NCBI RefSeq assembly: GCF_023634025.1
Contig: NZ_JALJCW010000002.1
Span: forward strand, 124,001-188,000
Direction of reading: 5' to 3'
Source of the DNA: Hanstruepera flava
GTDB taxonomy: Bacteria; Bacteroidota; Bacteroidia; Flavobacteriales; Flavobacteriaceae
Length of the DNA: 64,000 nt
A program made the translations under genes and the position numbers. Every line of letters begins with the position of its first letter. Positions within the stretch are counted from its first letter, which is position 1. The notes under the pieces were generated by a model that did no database searches, was not told where the DNA came from, and was given only the letters and a program-made list of their open reading frames with translations. Shown here one piece after another: positions 53,250 through 61,965 of the stretch.

Positions 53250-53954
53250 ATGAAATCTATTGTTTCTATTTTAATTGTATTAATAGCTGGATTGGCATCT
53301 GCCCAAGAGTTTAATCAGTTTGACGCTAATGGTAAGCGACATGGTAATTGGAAAAAAAACTTCGATGGTACACAAGTGTTGCGTTACGAGGGAAAATTTA
53401 ATCACGGCCAAGAAGTAGGCCAGTTTAAGTTTTATAAGAATATAAACGGCAAGGCCGTACTAACAGCCACCCGAGATTTTAATACTGATGGAACAGCAAA
53501 GGTTATGTTTTATGCTTCTAACGGTAAAGTTGTAAGCGAAGGCCTAATGAAAGGCAGAACATATATTGGCCCATGGAAATACTACCATAATAATTCAGAC
53601 CAGCTAATGACTTTAGAACACTATAATAGTTCAGGAGAATTAGATGGCGACCGTATAATTTATTATCCCAATGGGCAAATAGCAGAAAAAACATTTTATA
53701 AAAGTGGGAAGCTTGATGGTAAAGCTAATTGGTATGCAGAAAATGGTGTGCTTATAAAGGAGTACTTATATGATAATGGCCAGTTAAATGGTAAAGCGTC
53801 ATTTTATGATAAGGCTGGCAAGCTAATGGTTGAGGGTGTGTATAGAAATGATAAGAAACACGGTATTTGGAAGTACTATGAAAATGGTGAGTTAAAGGAG
53901 GAAAAAGACTTTACGGTATACAGTAAAAATCCTTACAAGAAAAAGAAAAATTAA
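53250..53954 (+). CDS. Exported MORN/YwqK-repeat protein
   Basis: I start at the ATG at 53250, which gives the signal peptide MKSIVSILIVLIAGLASAQ (234 aa); the frame is open 14 codons earlier. At least seven repeats of the form G(K/E)xxGxWKYYxxNG follow (GKRHGNWKKNFDGT, RTYIGPWKYYHNN, DRIIYYPNGQIAEKTFYKSGKLDGKANWY, DKKHGIWKYYENGELKEE). Database names call these toxin-antitoxin YwqK family antitoxins, but nothing here supports an antitoxin role; this is a beta-repeat envelope protein of unknown function. Confidence 0.82.
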   Translation: MKSIVSILIVLIAGLASAQEFNQFDANGKRHGNWKKNFDGTQVLRYEGKFNHGQEVGQFKFYKNINGKAVLTATRDFNTDGTAKVMFYASNGKVVSEGLMKGRTYIGPWKYYHNNSDQLMTLEHYNSSGELDGDRIIYYPNGQIAEKTFYKSGKLDGKANWYAENGVLIKEYLYDNGQLNGKASFYDKAGKLMVEGVYRNDKKHGIWKYYENGELKEEKDFTVYSKNPYKKKKN

Positions 53955-53977
53955 TAAAGCACAGTTTATTTAAAATG

Positions 53978-54006
53978 AAAGCTCCTTAAGAAATTAAGGA
54001 GCTTTT
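53978..54006 (+). terminator. Terminator of the YwqK-repeat gene
   Basis: AAAGCTCCTTAA (53978-53989) pairs perfectly with TTAAGGAGCTTT (53994-54005) with a GAAA tetraloop, followed by T and C. Confidence 0.75.
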
Positions 54007-54149
54007 CTATGTTAGGTATAATCTAATTTGAATTTATAAGCTATTAATCATCAAAATGGGGAAGTACCTAAACATAAGTATGGGCAATATATGTAATAAT
54101 TTAAGACTCACAAAATATTCTCATAATAAAAAGTTTTTTAAAATGAGAA

Positions 54150-54177
54150 AAGACCATTCTTAATTAAGAATGGTCTT
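54150..54177. terminator. 28-bp perfect palindrome, probable terminator
   Basis: AAGACCATTCTTAA (54150-54163) is followed without loop by its reverse complement TTAAGAATGGTCTT (54164-54177). A and T runs flank it on both sides. On the minus strand it follows a TATATTTG element by about 52 nt, so it could end a very short transcript. It could equally be an operator. Confidence 0.55.
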
Positions 54178-54284
54178 CCTCTTTTTCATAGCCATTTTTA
54201 AACTAACTAACTTAATTTGACAACCAACCAAATATAAAATGACTATGTTTTTTTGCTGTTAAAATTAAAGGTGGTAAAACAACC

Positions 54285-54398
54285 TTATTTAAATTTTACA
54301 ACGTCATCGGCAGCATGAAACATCAACAGCAAATATGAATCGCTTACTTTTGGCGTCTCAATCGTTAAGGCTGCACACCACCTAAACTTTTTATTCAT
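54285..54398 (-). CDS. Candidate 37-aa small protein or structured RNA
   Basis: ATG at 54396-54398 and TAA at 54285-54287. The frame begins MNKKFRWCAALTI and contains ETPKVSDSYLLLMFHAADD. Codon use differs from the neighbours (CTG, GCC, GAC, ACG). The stretch is richer in GC than the DNA on either side. It is enclosed by AGGTGGT/ACCACCT inverted repeats, which would suit a non-coding RNA at least as well as a gene. I cannot decide between the two. Confidence 0.3.
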   Translation of the reverse strand: MNKKFRWCAALTIETPKVSDSYLLLMFHAADDVVKFK

Positions 54399-54431
54399 AA
54401 AGCTTATTTGTTAAAGCTTTTTACATCGATA

Positions 54432-54478
54432 AAAAAGGTCTCATAATATTAACTAAAGGAATTTTAAAAGACCTTTTT
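54432..54478 (-). terminator. Terminator of the fasciclin gene
   Basis: AAAAAGGTCT (54432-54441) pairs with AGACCTTTTT (54469-54478) around a 27-nt loop. On the minus strand it lies 49 bp after the stop and ends in a T run. Confidence 0.55.
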
Positions 54479-54526
54479 ATCCCATCAATCAAATAAAATA
54501 CTTTTTCTTGTGGATGGATTCACCAT

Positions 54527-55963
54527 TTAGTTTGGCAACATCACTTTATTTATAACATGTATAACACCATTTCCAGCTTGTACATCTACAGCTACAACGC
54601 CAATATCAGTGGCTCCTGATCCATCTGTAATATCAGCAATATTATCTCCTGTACCTGGAACATTCAATGTAAATACGCCTCCTTGTAACGAGGTTACAGG
54701 ATTTGCACCCATCATTAAGTCTCCCGAAGTTACATTAGCCTCGCTCGCCACGTGATATAGTAATACATTTGTTAAGACTACCTCACTTGGCACCCCACCT
54801 AAATCCTCGATTAGTGAATCAAACGCATCGTTTGTTGGAGCAAATACAGTGTAATCTGGATTGATACCGTCTGCATTACTTCCTGAAGTTCTGCTTAATA
54901 TTTCCACAAAATCAGTCCCAGGTGTCAAATCTGTTAAAGCAGAAACTAAAGTTGAAAAAAGTGGATCAGCCGTAGCAAAAGTAACCACTGTTGGAATGTC
55001 AATTACATTATTCACTGCATGTATAATACCATTGGTTCCAACAACATCAGCTTGAAAGACTTGAGAAACACCGTTAAATGCAACACCGTCCGTTGTATCA
55101 AAATATATACTTATATTGTTATCATTCGGACCTGTTGCCAGAGTATTGGTATATCCTGATCCAGCATCTATTAAGAAGTCTGCATTAATAGCAGCACTTA
55201 TAACATGATTTAACAAAATTTGTGATAATAAATCCGTCGGTACGCTTCCTATAGGTGTTCCATTTAAGAAAGTTTCAAAAGCGTCGTTATCTGGCGCTAA
55301 AACCGTGAACGGTCCATCGCCTTGTAATACTGAAACCAAATCACCATCTGCAGCGCCTAAAGCAGTCACAAGACTTGAAAAATTATCATTCATGATAGCA
55401 TGATCGACAATGTCAGGAAGACCAAGAACACCATTAATAATATGTATGGTACCATTTGATGCGTCAATATCGGCCGTCGTTACAGTTCCCGCGTTATTGA
55501 AACGAACACCACCTGTCGCATCAAAATAAATACTAATGTTTAGACCTGCATCACTCGTAGCGCTTCCGGCTGCGTATCCAGTTCCTTGGGCTTGAAGATC
55601 AGCGGCTTTGATATCTGCCATGATCACATGATTAAGCAAGACCTGAGAGAGTACATCTGTTGGTACGTCTTCTAAAGAAGCAAAACCATTAGCATTCAAA
55701 AATGCAGTAAACGCTGCATTTGTTGGTGCTAACACTGTAAATGGGCCATCACCTTCTAGTACGTCAACTAAATTCCCATCAGCACGCACTAGGGCTTGAA
55801 CTAGTGTTGACAATTCTGGAGTTTCCAGAGCAATTTCTACAATAGATTTAGCTTGAGGTGCTGGACTAGGTGTAGTATTGTCATCATCGCTACTACACGA
55901 AAGAGTAACCAATAACACCAAGGCTAAAGCTGTTGTTTTTTTTAAAGCTGTTAATGTTTTCAT
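54527..55963 (-). CDS. Fasciclin (FAS1) repeat lipoprotein, three domains
   Basis: 478 residues. MKTLTALKKTTALALVLLVTLSC is a lipoprotein signal (SC followed by SSDDD). Three FAS1 domains follow at about 41-182, 186-324 and 328-478, each with a PFTVLAPTNAAF/PFTVLAPDNDAF/YTVFAPTNDAF H1 motif, and the internal NHVI or YHV motif. These are extracellular adhesion modules; the family binds cell-surface partners. Spacing between repeats is even and there is no anchoring domain at the C-terminus, so it depends on the lipid. Promoter at 55999-56031. Confidence 0.92.
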   Translation of the reverse strand: MKTLTALKKTTALALVLLVTLSCSSDDDNTTPSPAPQAKSIVEIALETPELSTLVQALVRADGNLVDVLEGDGPFTVLAPTNAAFTAFLNANGFASLEDVPTDVLSQVLLNHVIMADIKAADLQAQGTGYAAGSATSDAGLNISIYFDATGGVRFNNAGTVTTADIDASNGTIHIINGVLGLPDIVDHAIMNDNFSSLVTALGAADGDLVSVLQGDGPFTVLAPDNDAFETFLNGTPIGSVPTDLLSQILLNHVISAAINADFLIDAGSGYTNTLATGPNDNNISIYFDTTDGVAFNGVSQVFQADVVGTNGIIHAVNNVIDIPTVVTFATADPLFSTLVSALTDLTPGTDFVEILSRTSGSNADGINPDYTVFAPTNDAFDSLIEDLGGVPSEVVLTNVLLYHVASEANVTSGDLMMGANPVTSLQGGVFTLNVPGTGDNIADITDGSGATDIGVVAVDVQAGNGVIHVINKVMLPN

Positions 55964-55998
55964 TGTTTTTGATTTAAGATTATTAAATTTTTGTTTAG

Positions 55999-56031
55999 CA
56001 AATATATAAAAAGATTAAACAAATAACCAAA
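55999..56031 (-). promoter_or_regulatory. Promoter of the fasciclin gene
   Basis: On the minus strand TTTG (56028-56031), 21 bp, then TATATTTG (55999-56006): a full consensus pair. The start would be near 55994, 30 nt before the ATG. Confidence 0.55.
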
Positions 56032-56147
56032 TAATGTTTAAAAAAATTAACAAAACTTTAAACAAATAGAAATGTTTTCACTCTCAATCATTTAATTATT
56101 TGATAGTTTAGAGGAAAAACAATGGTTTAAAAATAAGAGTATTTATG

Positions 56148-56155
56148 TATCTTTG
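56148..56155 (+). promoter_or_regulatory. -7 element of mnmA
   Basis: TATCTTTG, perfect -7 match, with only 9 nt to the mnmA ATG; the leader is 4-5 nt at most. Confidence 0.45.
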
Positions 56156-56164
56156 CAGCCCATT

Positions 56165-57361
56165 ATGAAGGAACAAAAGCGTGTTATAATAGGTTTATCG
56201 GGTGGAGTAGATTCCAGCGTTGCTGCATACCTTTTAAAAGAGCAAGGGTATGAGGTTATTGGCTTGTTCATGAAAAATTGGCATGACGATTCTGTGACTA
56301 TTTCAGATGAATGCCCTTGGTTGGATGATAGTAATGATGCCATGTTGGTAGCCGATAAATTGGGCATACCCTTTCAAACGGTCGATCTAAGTGAGCAATA
56401 TAAAGAGCGCATTGTAGATTATATGTTTAGGGAGTATGAAAATGGACGTACGCCAAATCCTGATGTGCTTTGTAATAGAGAAATTAAGTTTGATGTATTC
56501 ATGAAAATCGCTCTTGATTTAGGAGCCGATTTTGTGGCTACAGGTCATTATTGTAGAAAAGGAAGTATTGAAAAAGATGGTAAGGTAGTCTATCAATTAC
56601 TGTCTGGTGTTGATAACAATAAGGATCAATCGTATTTTTTATGTCAATTGTCTCAAGACCAATTGTCAAAATCACTATTTCCAATTGGAGAACTCACCAA
56701 ACCAGAAGTGCGTGAAATAGCAACCAAATTAGATTTGGTTACAGCCGATAAAAAAGATTCACAAGGACTATGCTTTATAGGTAAGGTAAGATTACCAGAT
56801 TTTCTACAGCAACAACTCAAACCAAAAGACGGTGTAATTGTTGAGGTGCCACAATCCAATTCAAATTATAAAAACCATATTAATAATTTCGATTCTAAAT
56901 GGGAAGAACTAGAGTACAAATCTAGAAAACTAAAATATGATGTTTCCGACGGCAAAATAGTTGGGAAACATCAAGGAGCCCATTTTTATACAAAAGGACA
57001 GCGCAAAGGCTTGGCAGTAGGCGGAACTCCAGAGCCATTATTTGTTATTGATACTGATGTTGAGAAAAATGTAATTTATACAGGTCAAGGTAAGGCGCAT
57101 CCAGGATTGTACAAGTCGGCATTGTTTATTAAAAATGAGGAACTACATTGGATTCGCGAAGATTTAGCATTGCAAATTGGTGAAACAATGTCCGTTGATG
57201 CCAGAATCCGGTATAGGCAACTATTACAAAAAGCTACATTGCATAAAGTAGAGTCAGGTTTGTACATAGAATTTGAAGAACCACAATCAGCTATAACCGA
57301 AGGGCAGTTTGCGGCTTGGTATCAAGATGACGAGCTTATTGGTTCGGGAGTTATATCATAG
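56165..57361 (+). CDS. mnmA: tRNA-specific 2-thiouridylase MnmA
   Basis: I start at the ATG at 56165 ([24 protein letters not shown], 398 aa); an in-frame TTG 12 nt earlier is part of the -7 element. The PP-loop SGGVDSS, the first catalytic Cys in [12 protein letters not shown] and the second in DSQGLCFIG are present, with [12 protein letters not shown] between. About 20 extra residues occur before the C-terminal beta barrel ([31 protein letters not shown]), seen in Bacteroidota. It thiolates U34 of tRNA. Confidence 0.97.
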   Translation: MKEQKRVIIGLSGGVDSSVAAYLLKEQGYEVIGLFMKNWHDDSVTISDECPWLDDSNDAMLVADKLGIPFQTVDLSEQYKERIVDYMFREYENGRTPNPDVLCNREIKFDVFMKIALDLGADFVATGHYCRKGSIEKDGKVVYQLLSGVDNNKDQSYFLCQLSQDQLSKSLFPIGELTKPEVREIATKLDLVTADKKDSQGLCFIGKVRLPDFLQQQLKPKDGVIVEVPQSNSNYKNHINNFDSKWEELEYKSRKLKYDVSDGKIVGKHQGAHFYTKGQRKGLAVGGTPEPLFVIDTDVEKNVIYTGQGKAHPGLYKSALFIKNEELHWIREDLALQIGETMSVDARIRYRQLLQKATLHKVESGLYIEFEEPQSAITEGQFAAWYQDDELIGSGVIS

Positions 57362-57390
57362 TTTTACGATACTTAATATTACTGTAAATT

Positions 57391-57420
57391 CTAATTTCAT
57401 TTTCTTACTTTTGAAATTAG
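57391..57420 (+). promoter_or_regulatory. Inverted repeat around the -7 element of the nitronate monooxygenase gene
   Basis: CTAATTTCA (57391-57399) and TGAAATTAG (57412-57420) are perfect inverted 9-mers separated by 12 bp. The -7 match TACTTTTG (57406-57413) lies inside. It could be a repressor site or the terminator of mnmA. Confidence 0.4.
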
Positions 57421-57465
57421 TATTTCGATCTGATTCGTGACCTTTCATTATTAAATTTCATTTAA

Positions 57466-58407
57466 ATGCAAAATAGAATAACCCAACTTTTCAATATTAA
57501 TTACCCAATTATACAAGCTGGCATGATTTGGAATAGTGGCTGGCGATTAGCTTCGGCTGCCAGTAATGCTGGTGCTTTGGGCTTAATAGGAGCAGGAAGC
57601 ATGTATCCAGATGTATTGCGTGAACATATTCAAAAGTGTAAACAAGCAACCGACAAACCATTTGGAGTAAATGTTCCCATGTTGTATCCTAATATTAATG
57701 AAATAATGGATATTATTGTGGAAGAGGGTGTCAAGATAGTCTTTACTTCGGCAGGAAACCCAAAAACTTGGACCGGTTGGTTGCAAGAAAAAGGTATTAT
57801 TGTTGTACATGTAGTTAGTAGTGTGAAGTTTGCTTTAAAAGCACAAGAGGCAGGTGTAAATGCTGTTGTAGCAGAAGGTTTTGAAGCTGGAGGACATAAC
57901 GGTCGTGATGAAACAACTACATTAACCCTAATACCTATGGTAAAGGAACAGCTACAAATTCCCCTTATTGCAGCTGGAGGTATTGCAACAGGGCAGGCTA
58001 TGTTGGCTGCTATGGTTTTGGGTGCAGATGGTGTACAGGTTGGCAGTAGGTTTGTGGCCAGTGAGGAAAGTTCGGCACATATGGCTTTTAAACAAGTTGT
58101 TGTTAATGCCAAAGAAGGGGATACCCAATTAACTTTAAAGGAATTGGCACCTGTTAGATTAATTAAGAATAAATTCTTTAATGATGTTCAAGAGCTATAT
58201 AAGACAGCTCCAACAGTAGAGCAATTAAAAGATTTATTGGGTAGAGCTCGTGCAAAGCGAGGCATGTTTGAAGGCGATTTAGAGGATGGCGAATTAGAAA
58301 TAGGACAAATTGCAGGACTCATTCATGATATAAAGCCTACAGCTCAAATTGTTAAGGATATGATGCAGGAGTTTGAAGAAGCTAAACGCTCCGCGCTAAA
58401 CTTATAA
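57466..58407 (+). CDS. Nitronate monooxygenase / 2-nitropropane dioxygenase family
   Basis: 313 residues, TIM barrel of FMN-dependent NMO family: INYPIIQAGMIWNSGWRLASAASNAGALGLIGAGSM, PFGVNVPMLYPN, VVAEGFEAGGHNGRDETTTLTLIPMV (with the AGGH motif) and IPLIAAGGIATGQAMLAAMVLGADGVQVGSRF. The C-terminal part has the family's helical segment. It could be a nitronate monooxygenase or an enoyl-ACP reductase FabK-like enzyme; the AGGHxG sequence is shared by both. FabK is a real alternative as KAS III is the only other lipid gene here. Confidence 0.85.
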   Translation: MQNRITQLFNINYPIIQAGMIWNSGWRLASAASNAGALGLIGAGSMYPDVLREHIQKCKQATDKPFGVNVPMLYPNINEIMDIIVEEGVKIVFTSAGNPKTWTGWLQEKGIIVVHVVSSVKFALKAQEAGVNAVVAEGFEAGGHNGRDETTTLTLIPMVKEQLQIPLIAAGGIATGQAMLAAMVLGADGVQVGSRFVASEESSAHMAFKQVVVNAKEGDTQLTLKELAPVRLIKNKFFNDVQELYKTAPTVEQLKDLLGRARAKRGMFEGDLEDGELEIGQIAGLIHDIKPTAQIVKDMMQEFEEAKRSALNL

Positions 58408-58448
58408 TTTATTATAAAGCCTTTAATAATTAGAATAAAACTAACGCT

Positions 58449-61400
58449 ATGAAACTAAAAAAACTACTTTTTCTATTTTGCTTATTTTCTACAATTGGTC
58501 ATGCTCAAATTCAGTTTCAAACGAGTATAATCGGAGATAATTCAAATTATGGCACTAGCGCATCTGGTGCCTATGCAGCCGATTTAGATGGAGATAACGA
58601 TTTAGATCTTCTAGCGTATTATTACGAAGGGAATTTTGTTTGGTTTGAAAACAAGCCTAATGATGGTGGTTTAGTAGAACCAAAAATTATTCATAATAGT
58701 ATAAATGGTTCAAATGCCAATGTTTTTGCAATTGATATTGATAATGATGGCGATTTAGACCCAGTGGGATCTTCTGGATATGATATTTTTTGGTATGAAA
58801 ATGATGGTCTCGGAAATTTTACCATGCAGCATATTATTACTACCGATGTGGAATCTGTGAACTCCATTGATTATTATGATATTGATGGCGATGGTGATTT
58901 GGATATTTTGTCAACTTCAATTTATGACGATAAAATAGCATGGTATGAAAACGAAAATGGTTTAGGCAGTTTTGGTGCTCAACAAATTATTTCTGATTCC
59001 AATTCTGTTTTTATAGGAATTGTTTTTGCTGAAGATATGGATGGCGATGGCGATGGTGATGTAGTAGTGAATAACAATGGTATTAAATGGTACGAAAATA
59101 GCGATGGAAACGGCACGTTTACCACGGAACATAATATAGCATCTACAACAACAGCTAAATTTCTTCCAGTAGATTTAGATCAAGATGGCGATATGGATAT
59201 TGTCGTACCTGATGGTTATGACGATGATGTTATTTGGTTTGAAAACATTAATGGACTTGGAACATTTAGTACGGATCTATTTATCGGTTCTGTATTAGGT
59301 GATGTAGATTTAGTAGCCGTAGATGATTTAGATGGCGATGGCGACCTAGATGTATTGGCAGATGGAACAGGTTTGTTTTTATTTGAAAATGAAGGCAATG
59401 AAGACTTTGGTTTTAGGGAAAATATTTATAGTACCACATCCAACGCTGGTGTGTCGCAATTTATTCTTACCACAGATTTTGATGATGATGGAGATGTAGA
59501 TGTGTTTTCAGATGGTTTTATTAATTACACTTCTGGAATTATGTTAAATGAATATGATCAAACTTTAAGTGAATTTAAACATGAACATATTTTAGCAGAG
59601 TATACCAGTAATCCAATAGAAACATTATCGGCAGATGTGGATAACGATAACGATTTGGATATTGTAGTATTGTCAACTGGAGATAATAAAATTTCATGGT
59701 TCGAAGATGTAGATGGCACTCAAAATTTTGTTGAGCATCATATCATTTCAACCCAAATTTATAGAGGGAAGTCGTTAAGAGCCGAAGATATCGATGCGGA
59801 TGGTGATGTTGACATATTTGTGGTTTTAGAGATTGAGGATAAAATAGTGTTGTTTAAAAATCAAGGTAATGGCAATTTTGATAATGAAATAACAATTACA
59901 ACAGATACCAATAACCCAAAAATGATTCAGTTAGTTGATTTGGATAATGATGGCGATTTAGATTTATTATCTGCATCTTCAGTTGATGATAAATTGGCTT
60001 GGTATGAGAATACTGATGGCATAGGAAGTTTTGGTGCCCAACAAGTAATTTCAACAGAATTCAACAGTGCACATGCTATTTATGCTGCCGATTTTGATAA
60101 CGATGGCGATTTAGATTTATTGGCATCAGGAGGTGATGGTCAAATAGGATGGGTTGAACATACAGATGGTCAAGGCAGCTTCGGACCAAAACAAACCTTT
60201 GTTTATGGAGCGTATAATGCAATATCTATGGATGTTGGTGATATTGATGGCGATGGGTTTTTAGATTTTGTAGTTGGAAGTGGTAATAGTTCAGATTTGC
60301 AATGGTATCGCAACGAAGAAGGAAATAGCCATCCCAACGGTCAATTTGGATACGGCAATGATATTAGAACCTCAAGTTCGGCTGTTGTTAGCCTTAATGA
60401 TGTTGATAACGATGGCGCTTTAGATGTTATAATAACAGTAGGAGATGATATTTTATGGTATACCAATCAAGATGGATTAGGCGATTTTGTTAGTGGAGGT
60501 CATGTTGCAGATATTCGTTATGACAAATATTTCTTTGCAACCGATATGGATTTTGATGGCGATGTTGATGTTGTTTCCACTAAAAAAGGTAACGACCAAA
60601 TTGCCTTCTCAAAAAACTTGGGTGTTTTAGGAAATGAAATTAATGGCACCATTCAAGTTGATATAAATGGTAATGGTTGCGATGAACAAGATGCCTTTTA
60701 CCCTAATATTATGGTAGTGGCCAGTAATGGTTCTACAAGTTTCGGAACCTTTACTATGCCAAATGGCTCGTATCAAATACCTGTAAATACAGGAAACTTT
60801 GAAACGAGTATTGCTGGTGGTTTACCATCTTATCTAACATCTAATCCGGCTTCATATTATTTTAATTATAGCAATTTAGGTAACATAGAAACTGCCGATT
60901 TTTGTTTGGAACCAAACCAAGCAATACCCGATGTAAACATTAGTATTTACCCATTATTGCAAGCAAGACCAGGTTTTGAAGTGAGTTACAGAATAGTGTA
61001 TAAAAATGTGGGAACCGAAACTTTAAGTGGCACCATAGATTTTCAATATGATAACGATATGCTTAACGTATTGAGCGCAAGTGAAACAATTTCTAATCAA
61101 ACTGCTAATGCCTTAACATTTAATTATTCAGATTTAATGTCTTACGAGACGCGCTATATAGATGTGGATTTCAATGTTTTGCCTCCACCAACAGTTAATA
61201 TTGATGATGTTATTTTTTTAGAGGCAATAATTAATCCAGTTTCAGGAGATTTTACAGAAGAAGATAATGTGTTTAGTTACAATCAATTGGTTATTGGTTC
61301 GTATGATCCAAACGATATTACCTGTCTTGAAGGAGATGAGGTTTTAATTGATGATTCAGATAAATACTTACATTATCTCATTCGTTTTCAGAATACAGGA

Positions 61401-61964
61401 ACAGCATCAGCAATTAATATTAGAGTGGAGAATGTACTGGATGATAAATTAGATTGGAACACACTACAAATTGAGACTATAAGTCATATGAATCGCGTGG
61501 AAATTAAAGATGGTAATGAATTGTCGTTTATTTTTAGCGGTATTAATTTACCAGATAGCACATCAGATGAACCCAATTCTCACGGTTTTATCGCTTATAA
61601 AATAAAACCAAAAAGTGATGTAATTGAAGGTGATATTGTACATAATACAGCTGATATTTACTTCGATTTTAATGAGGCAATAGTTACGAATACTGCTACT
61701 ACAGAATTTGTTGGTGCGCTTTCAATTGAAGAGTTTACTTCATCTAGATTTACTGTTTATCCTAATCCAACAACTGATGAAATAAATATTCAATCTAAAT
61801 TACCAGTTATAAAAATTGAGATTTATAATAATTTAGGTCAACAAATATTAGGGCAAGAATATGTAGAAAAAGTTGATTTGTCTCAAGTTCGAAAAGGAAT
61901 TTACTTTATGACAATTCATGATAGTAATGGTAATCAAGAAACCCTAAAGATAATTAAGAAGTAA
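58449..61964 (+). CDS. Large FG-GAP/VCBS repeat protein with type IX secretion signal
   Basis: 1171 residues. Signal peptide MKLKKLLFLFCLFSTIGHAQ. From about 25 to 735 there are some 13-14 FG-GAP/VCBS-like repeats with Ca-binding acidic loops of the form D(L/I)DGDGDLDxL and a W(Y/F)EN motif, enough for two seven-bladed propellers. Next come a short SdrD-B-like domain (GTIQVDINGNGCDEQD), a DUF11/DUF7619-like beta domain (about 840-1080: SYRIVYKNVGTETLSGTIDF, DPNDITCLEG, YLIRFQNTGTASA) and the T9SS type A sorting domain (YPNPTTDEINIQ to KGIYFMTIHD, about 1098-1171). It is secreted to the surface and probably adhesive. Confidence 0.93.
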   Translation: MKLKKLLFLFCLFSTIGHAQIQFQTSIIGDNSNYGTSASGAYAADLDGDNDLDLLAYYYEGNFVWFENKPNDGGLVEPKIIHNSINGSNANVFAIDIDNDGDLDPVGSSGYDIFWYENDGLGNFTMQHIITTDVESVNSIDYYDIDGDGDLDILSTSIYDDKIAWYENENGLGSFGAQQIISDSNSVFIGIVFAEDMDGDGDGDVVVNNNGIKWYENSDGNGTFTTEHNIASTTTAKFLPVDLDQDGDMDIVVPDGYDDDVIWFENINGLGTFSTDLFIGSVLGDVDLVAVDDLDGDGDLDVLADGTGLFLFENEGNEDFGFRENIYSTTSNAGVSQFILTTDFDDDGDVDVFSDGFINYTSGIMLNEYDQTLSEFKHEHILAEYTSNPIETLSADVDNDNDLDIVVLSTGDNKISWFEDVDGTQNFVEHHIISTQIYRGKSLRAEDIDADGDVDIFVVLEIEDKIVLFKNQGNGNFDNEITITTDTNNPKMIQLVDLDNDGDLDLLSASSVDDKLAWYENTDGIGSFGAQQVISTEFNSAHAIYAADFDNDGDLDLLASGGDGQIGWVEHTDGQGSFGPKQTFVYGAYNAISMDVGDIDGDGFLDFVVGSGNSSDLQWYRNEEGNSHPNGQFGYGNDIRTSSSAVVSLNDVDNDGALDVIITVGDDILWYTNQDGLGDFVSGGHVADIRYDKYFFATDMDFDGDVDVVSTKKGNDQIAFSKNLGVLGNEINGTIQVDINGNGCDEQDAFYPNIMVVASNGSTSFGTFTMPNGSYQIPVNTGNFETSIAGGLPSYLTSNPASYYFNYSNLGNIETADFCLEPNQAIPDVNISIYPLLQARPGFEVSYRIVYKNVGTETLSGTIDFQYDNDMLNVLSASETISNQTANALTFNYSDLMSYETRYIDVDFNVLPPPTVNIDDVIFLEAIINPVSGDFTEEDNVFSYNQLVIGSYDPNDITCLEGDEVLIDDSDKYLHYLIRFQNTGTASAINIRVENVLDDKLDWNTLQIETISHMNRVEIKDGNELSFIFSGINLPDSTSDEPNSHGFIAYKIKPKSDVIEGDIVHNTADIYFDFNEAIVTNTATTEFVGALSIEEFTSSRFTVYPNPTTDEINIQSKLPVIKIEIYNNLGQQILGQEYVEKVDLSQVRKGIYFMTIHDSNGNQETLKIIKK

Positions 61965-61965
61965 A

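Larger units (their letters stand above)
53955..54526. other. 572-bp gene-poor region with several hairpins and tiny reading frames
   Basis: Besides the terminators at both ends it contains, on the minus strand from right to left: an AAAGCTT/AAGCTTT hairpin (54399-54420), a 37-codon frame (54285-54398), the inverted 7-mers AGGTGGT (54269-54275) and ACCACCT (54377-54383) enclosing it, an alternative local hairpin AAGG..CCTT (54268-54286), a TATATTTG promoter-like element (54229-54236) followed by GGTTGGTT, an 11-codon frame beginning MAMKKRK (54160-54195), and a 28-bp perfect palindrome (54150-54177). A 35-codon plus-strand frame at 54056-54163 looks like chance. Confidence 0.45.

Noticed and set aside
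53250-53954. Toxin-antitoxin antitoxin (YwqK label)
   Set aside because: The protein has a signal peptide and MORN-like repeats, and there is no toxin partner; the label is a database habit.
54056-54163. 35-codon plus-strand frame beginning MGKYLNISMGN
   Set aside because: It runs into the palindrome at 54150, is rich in Asn/Lys like random AT-rich DNA and has no start signal.
57630-58112. 160-codon minus-strand frame
   Set aside because: Antisense shadow of the nitronate monooxygenase homologue; its Ser/Thr/Pro/Cys-rich composition is typical of the complement of a real gene.
58560-60600. Repeated GATGGCGATGG-like DNA motifs, considered as a tandem repeat or CRISPR
   Set aside because: They encode the calcium-binding loops of FG-GAP/VCBS repeats in one open frame with irregular spacing and no constant spacer lengths.
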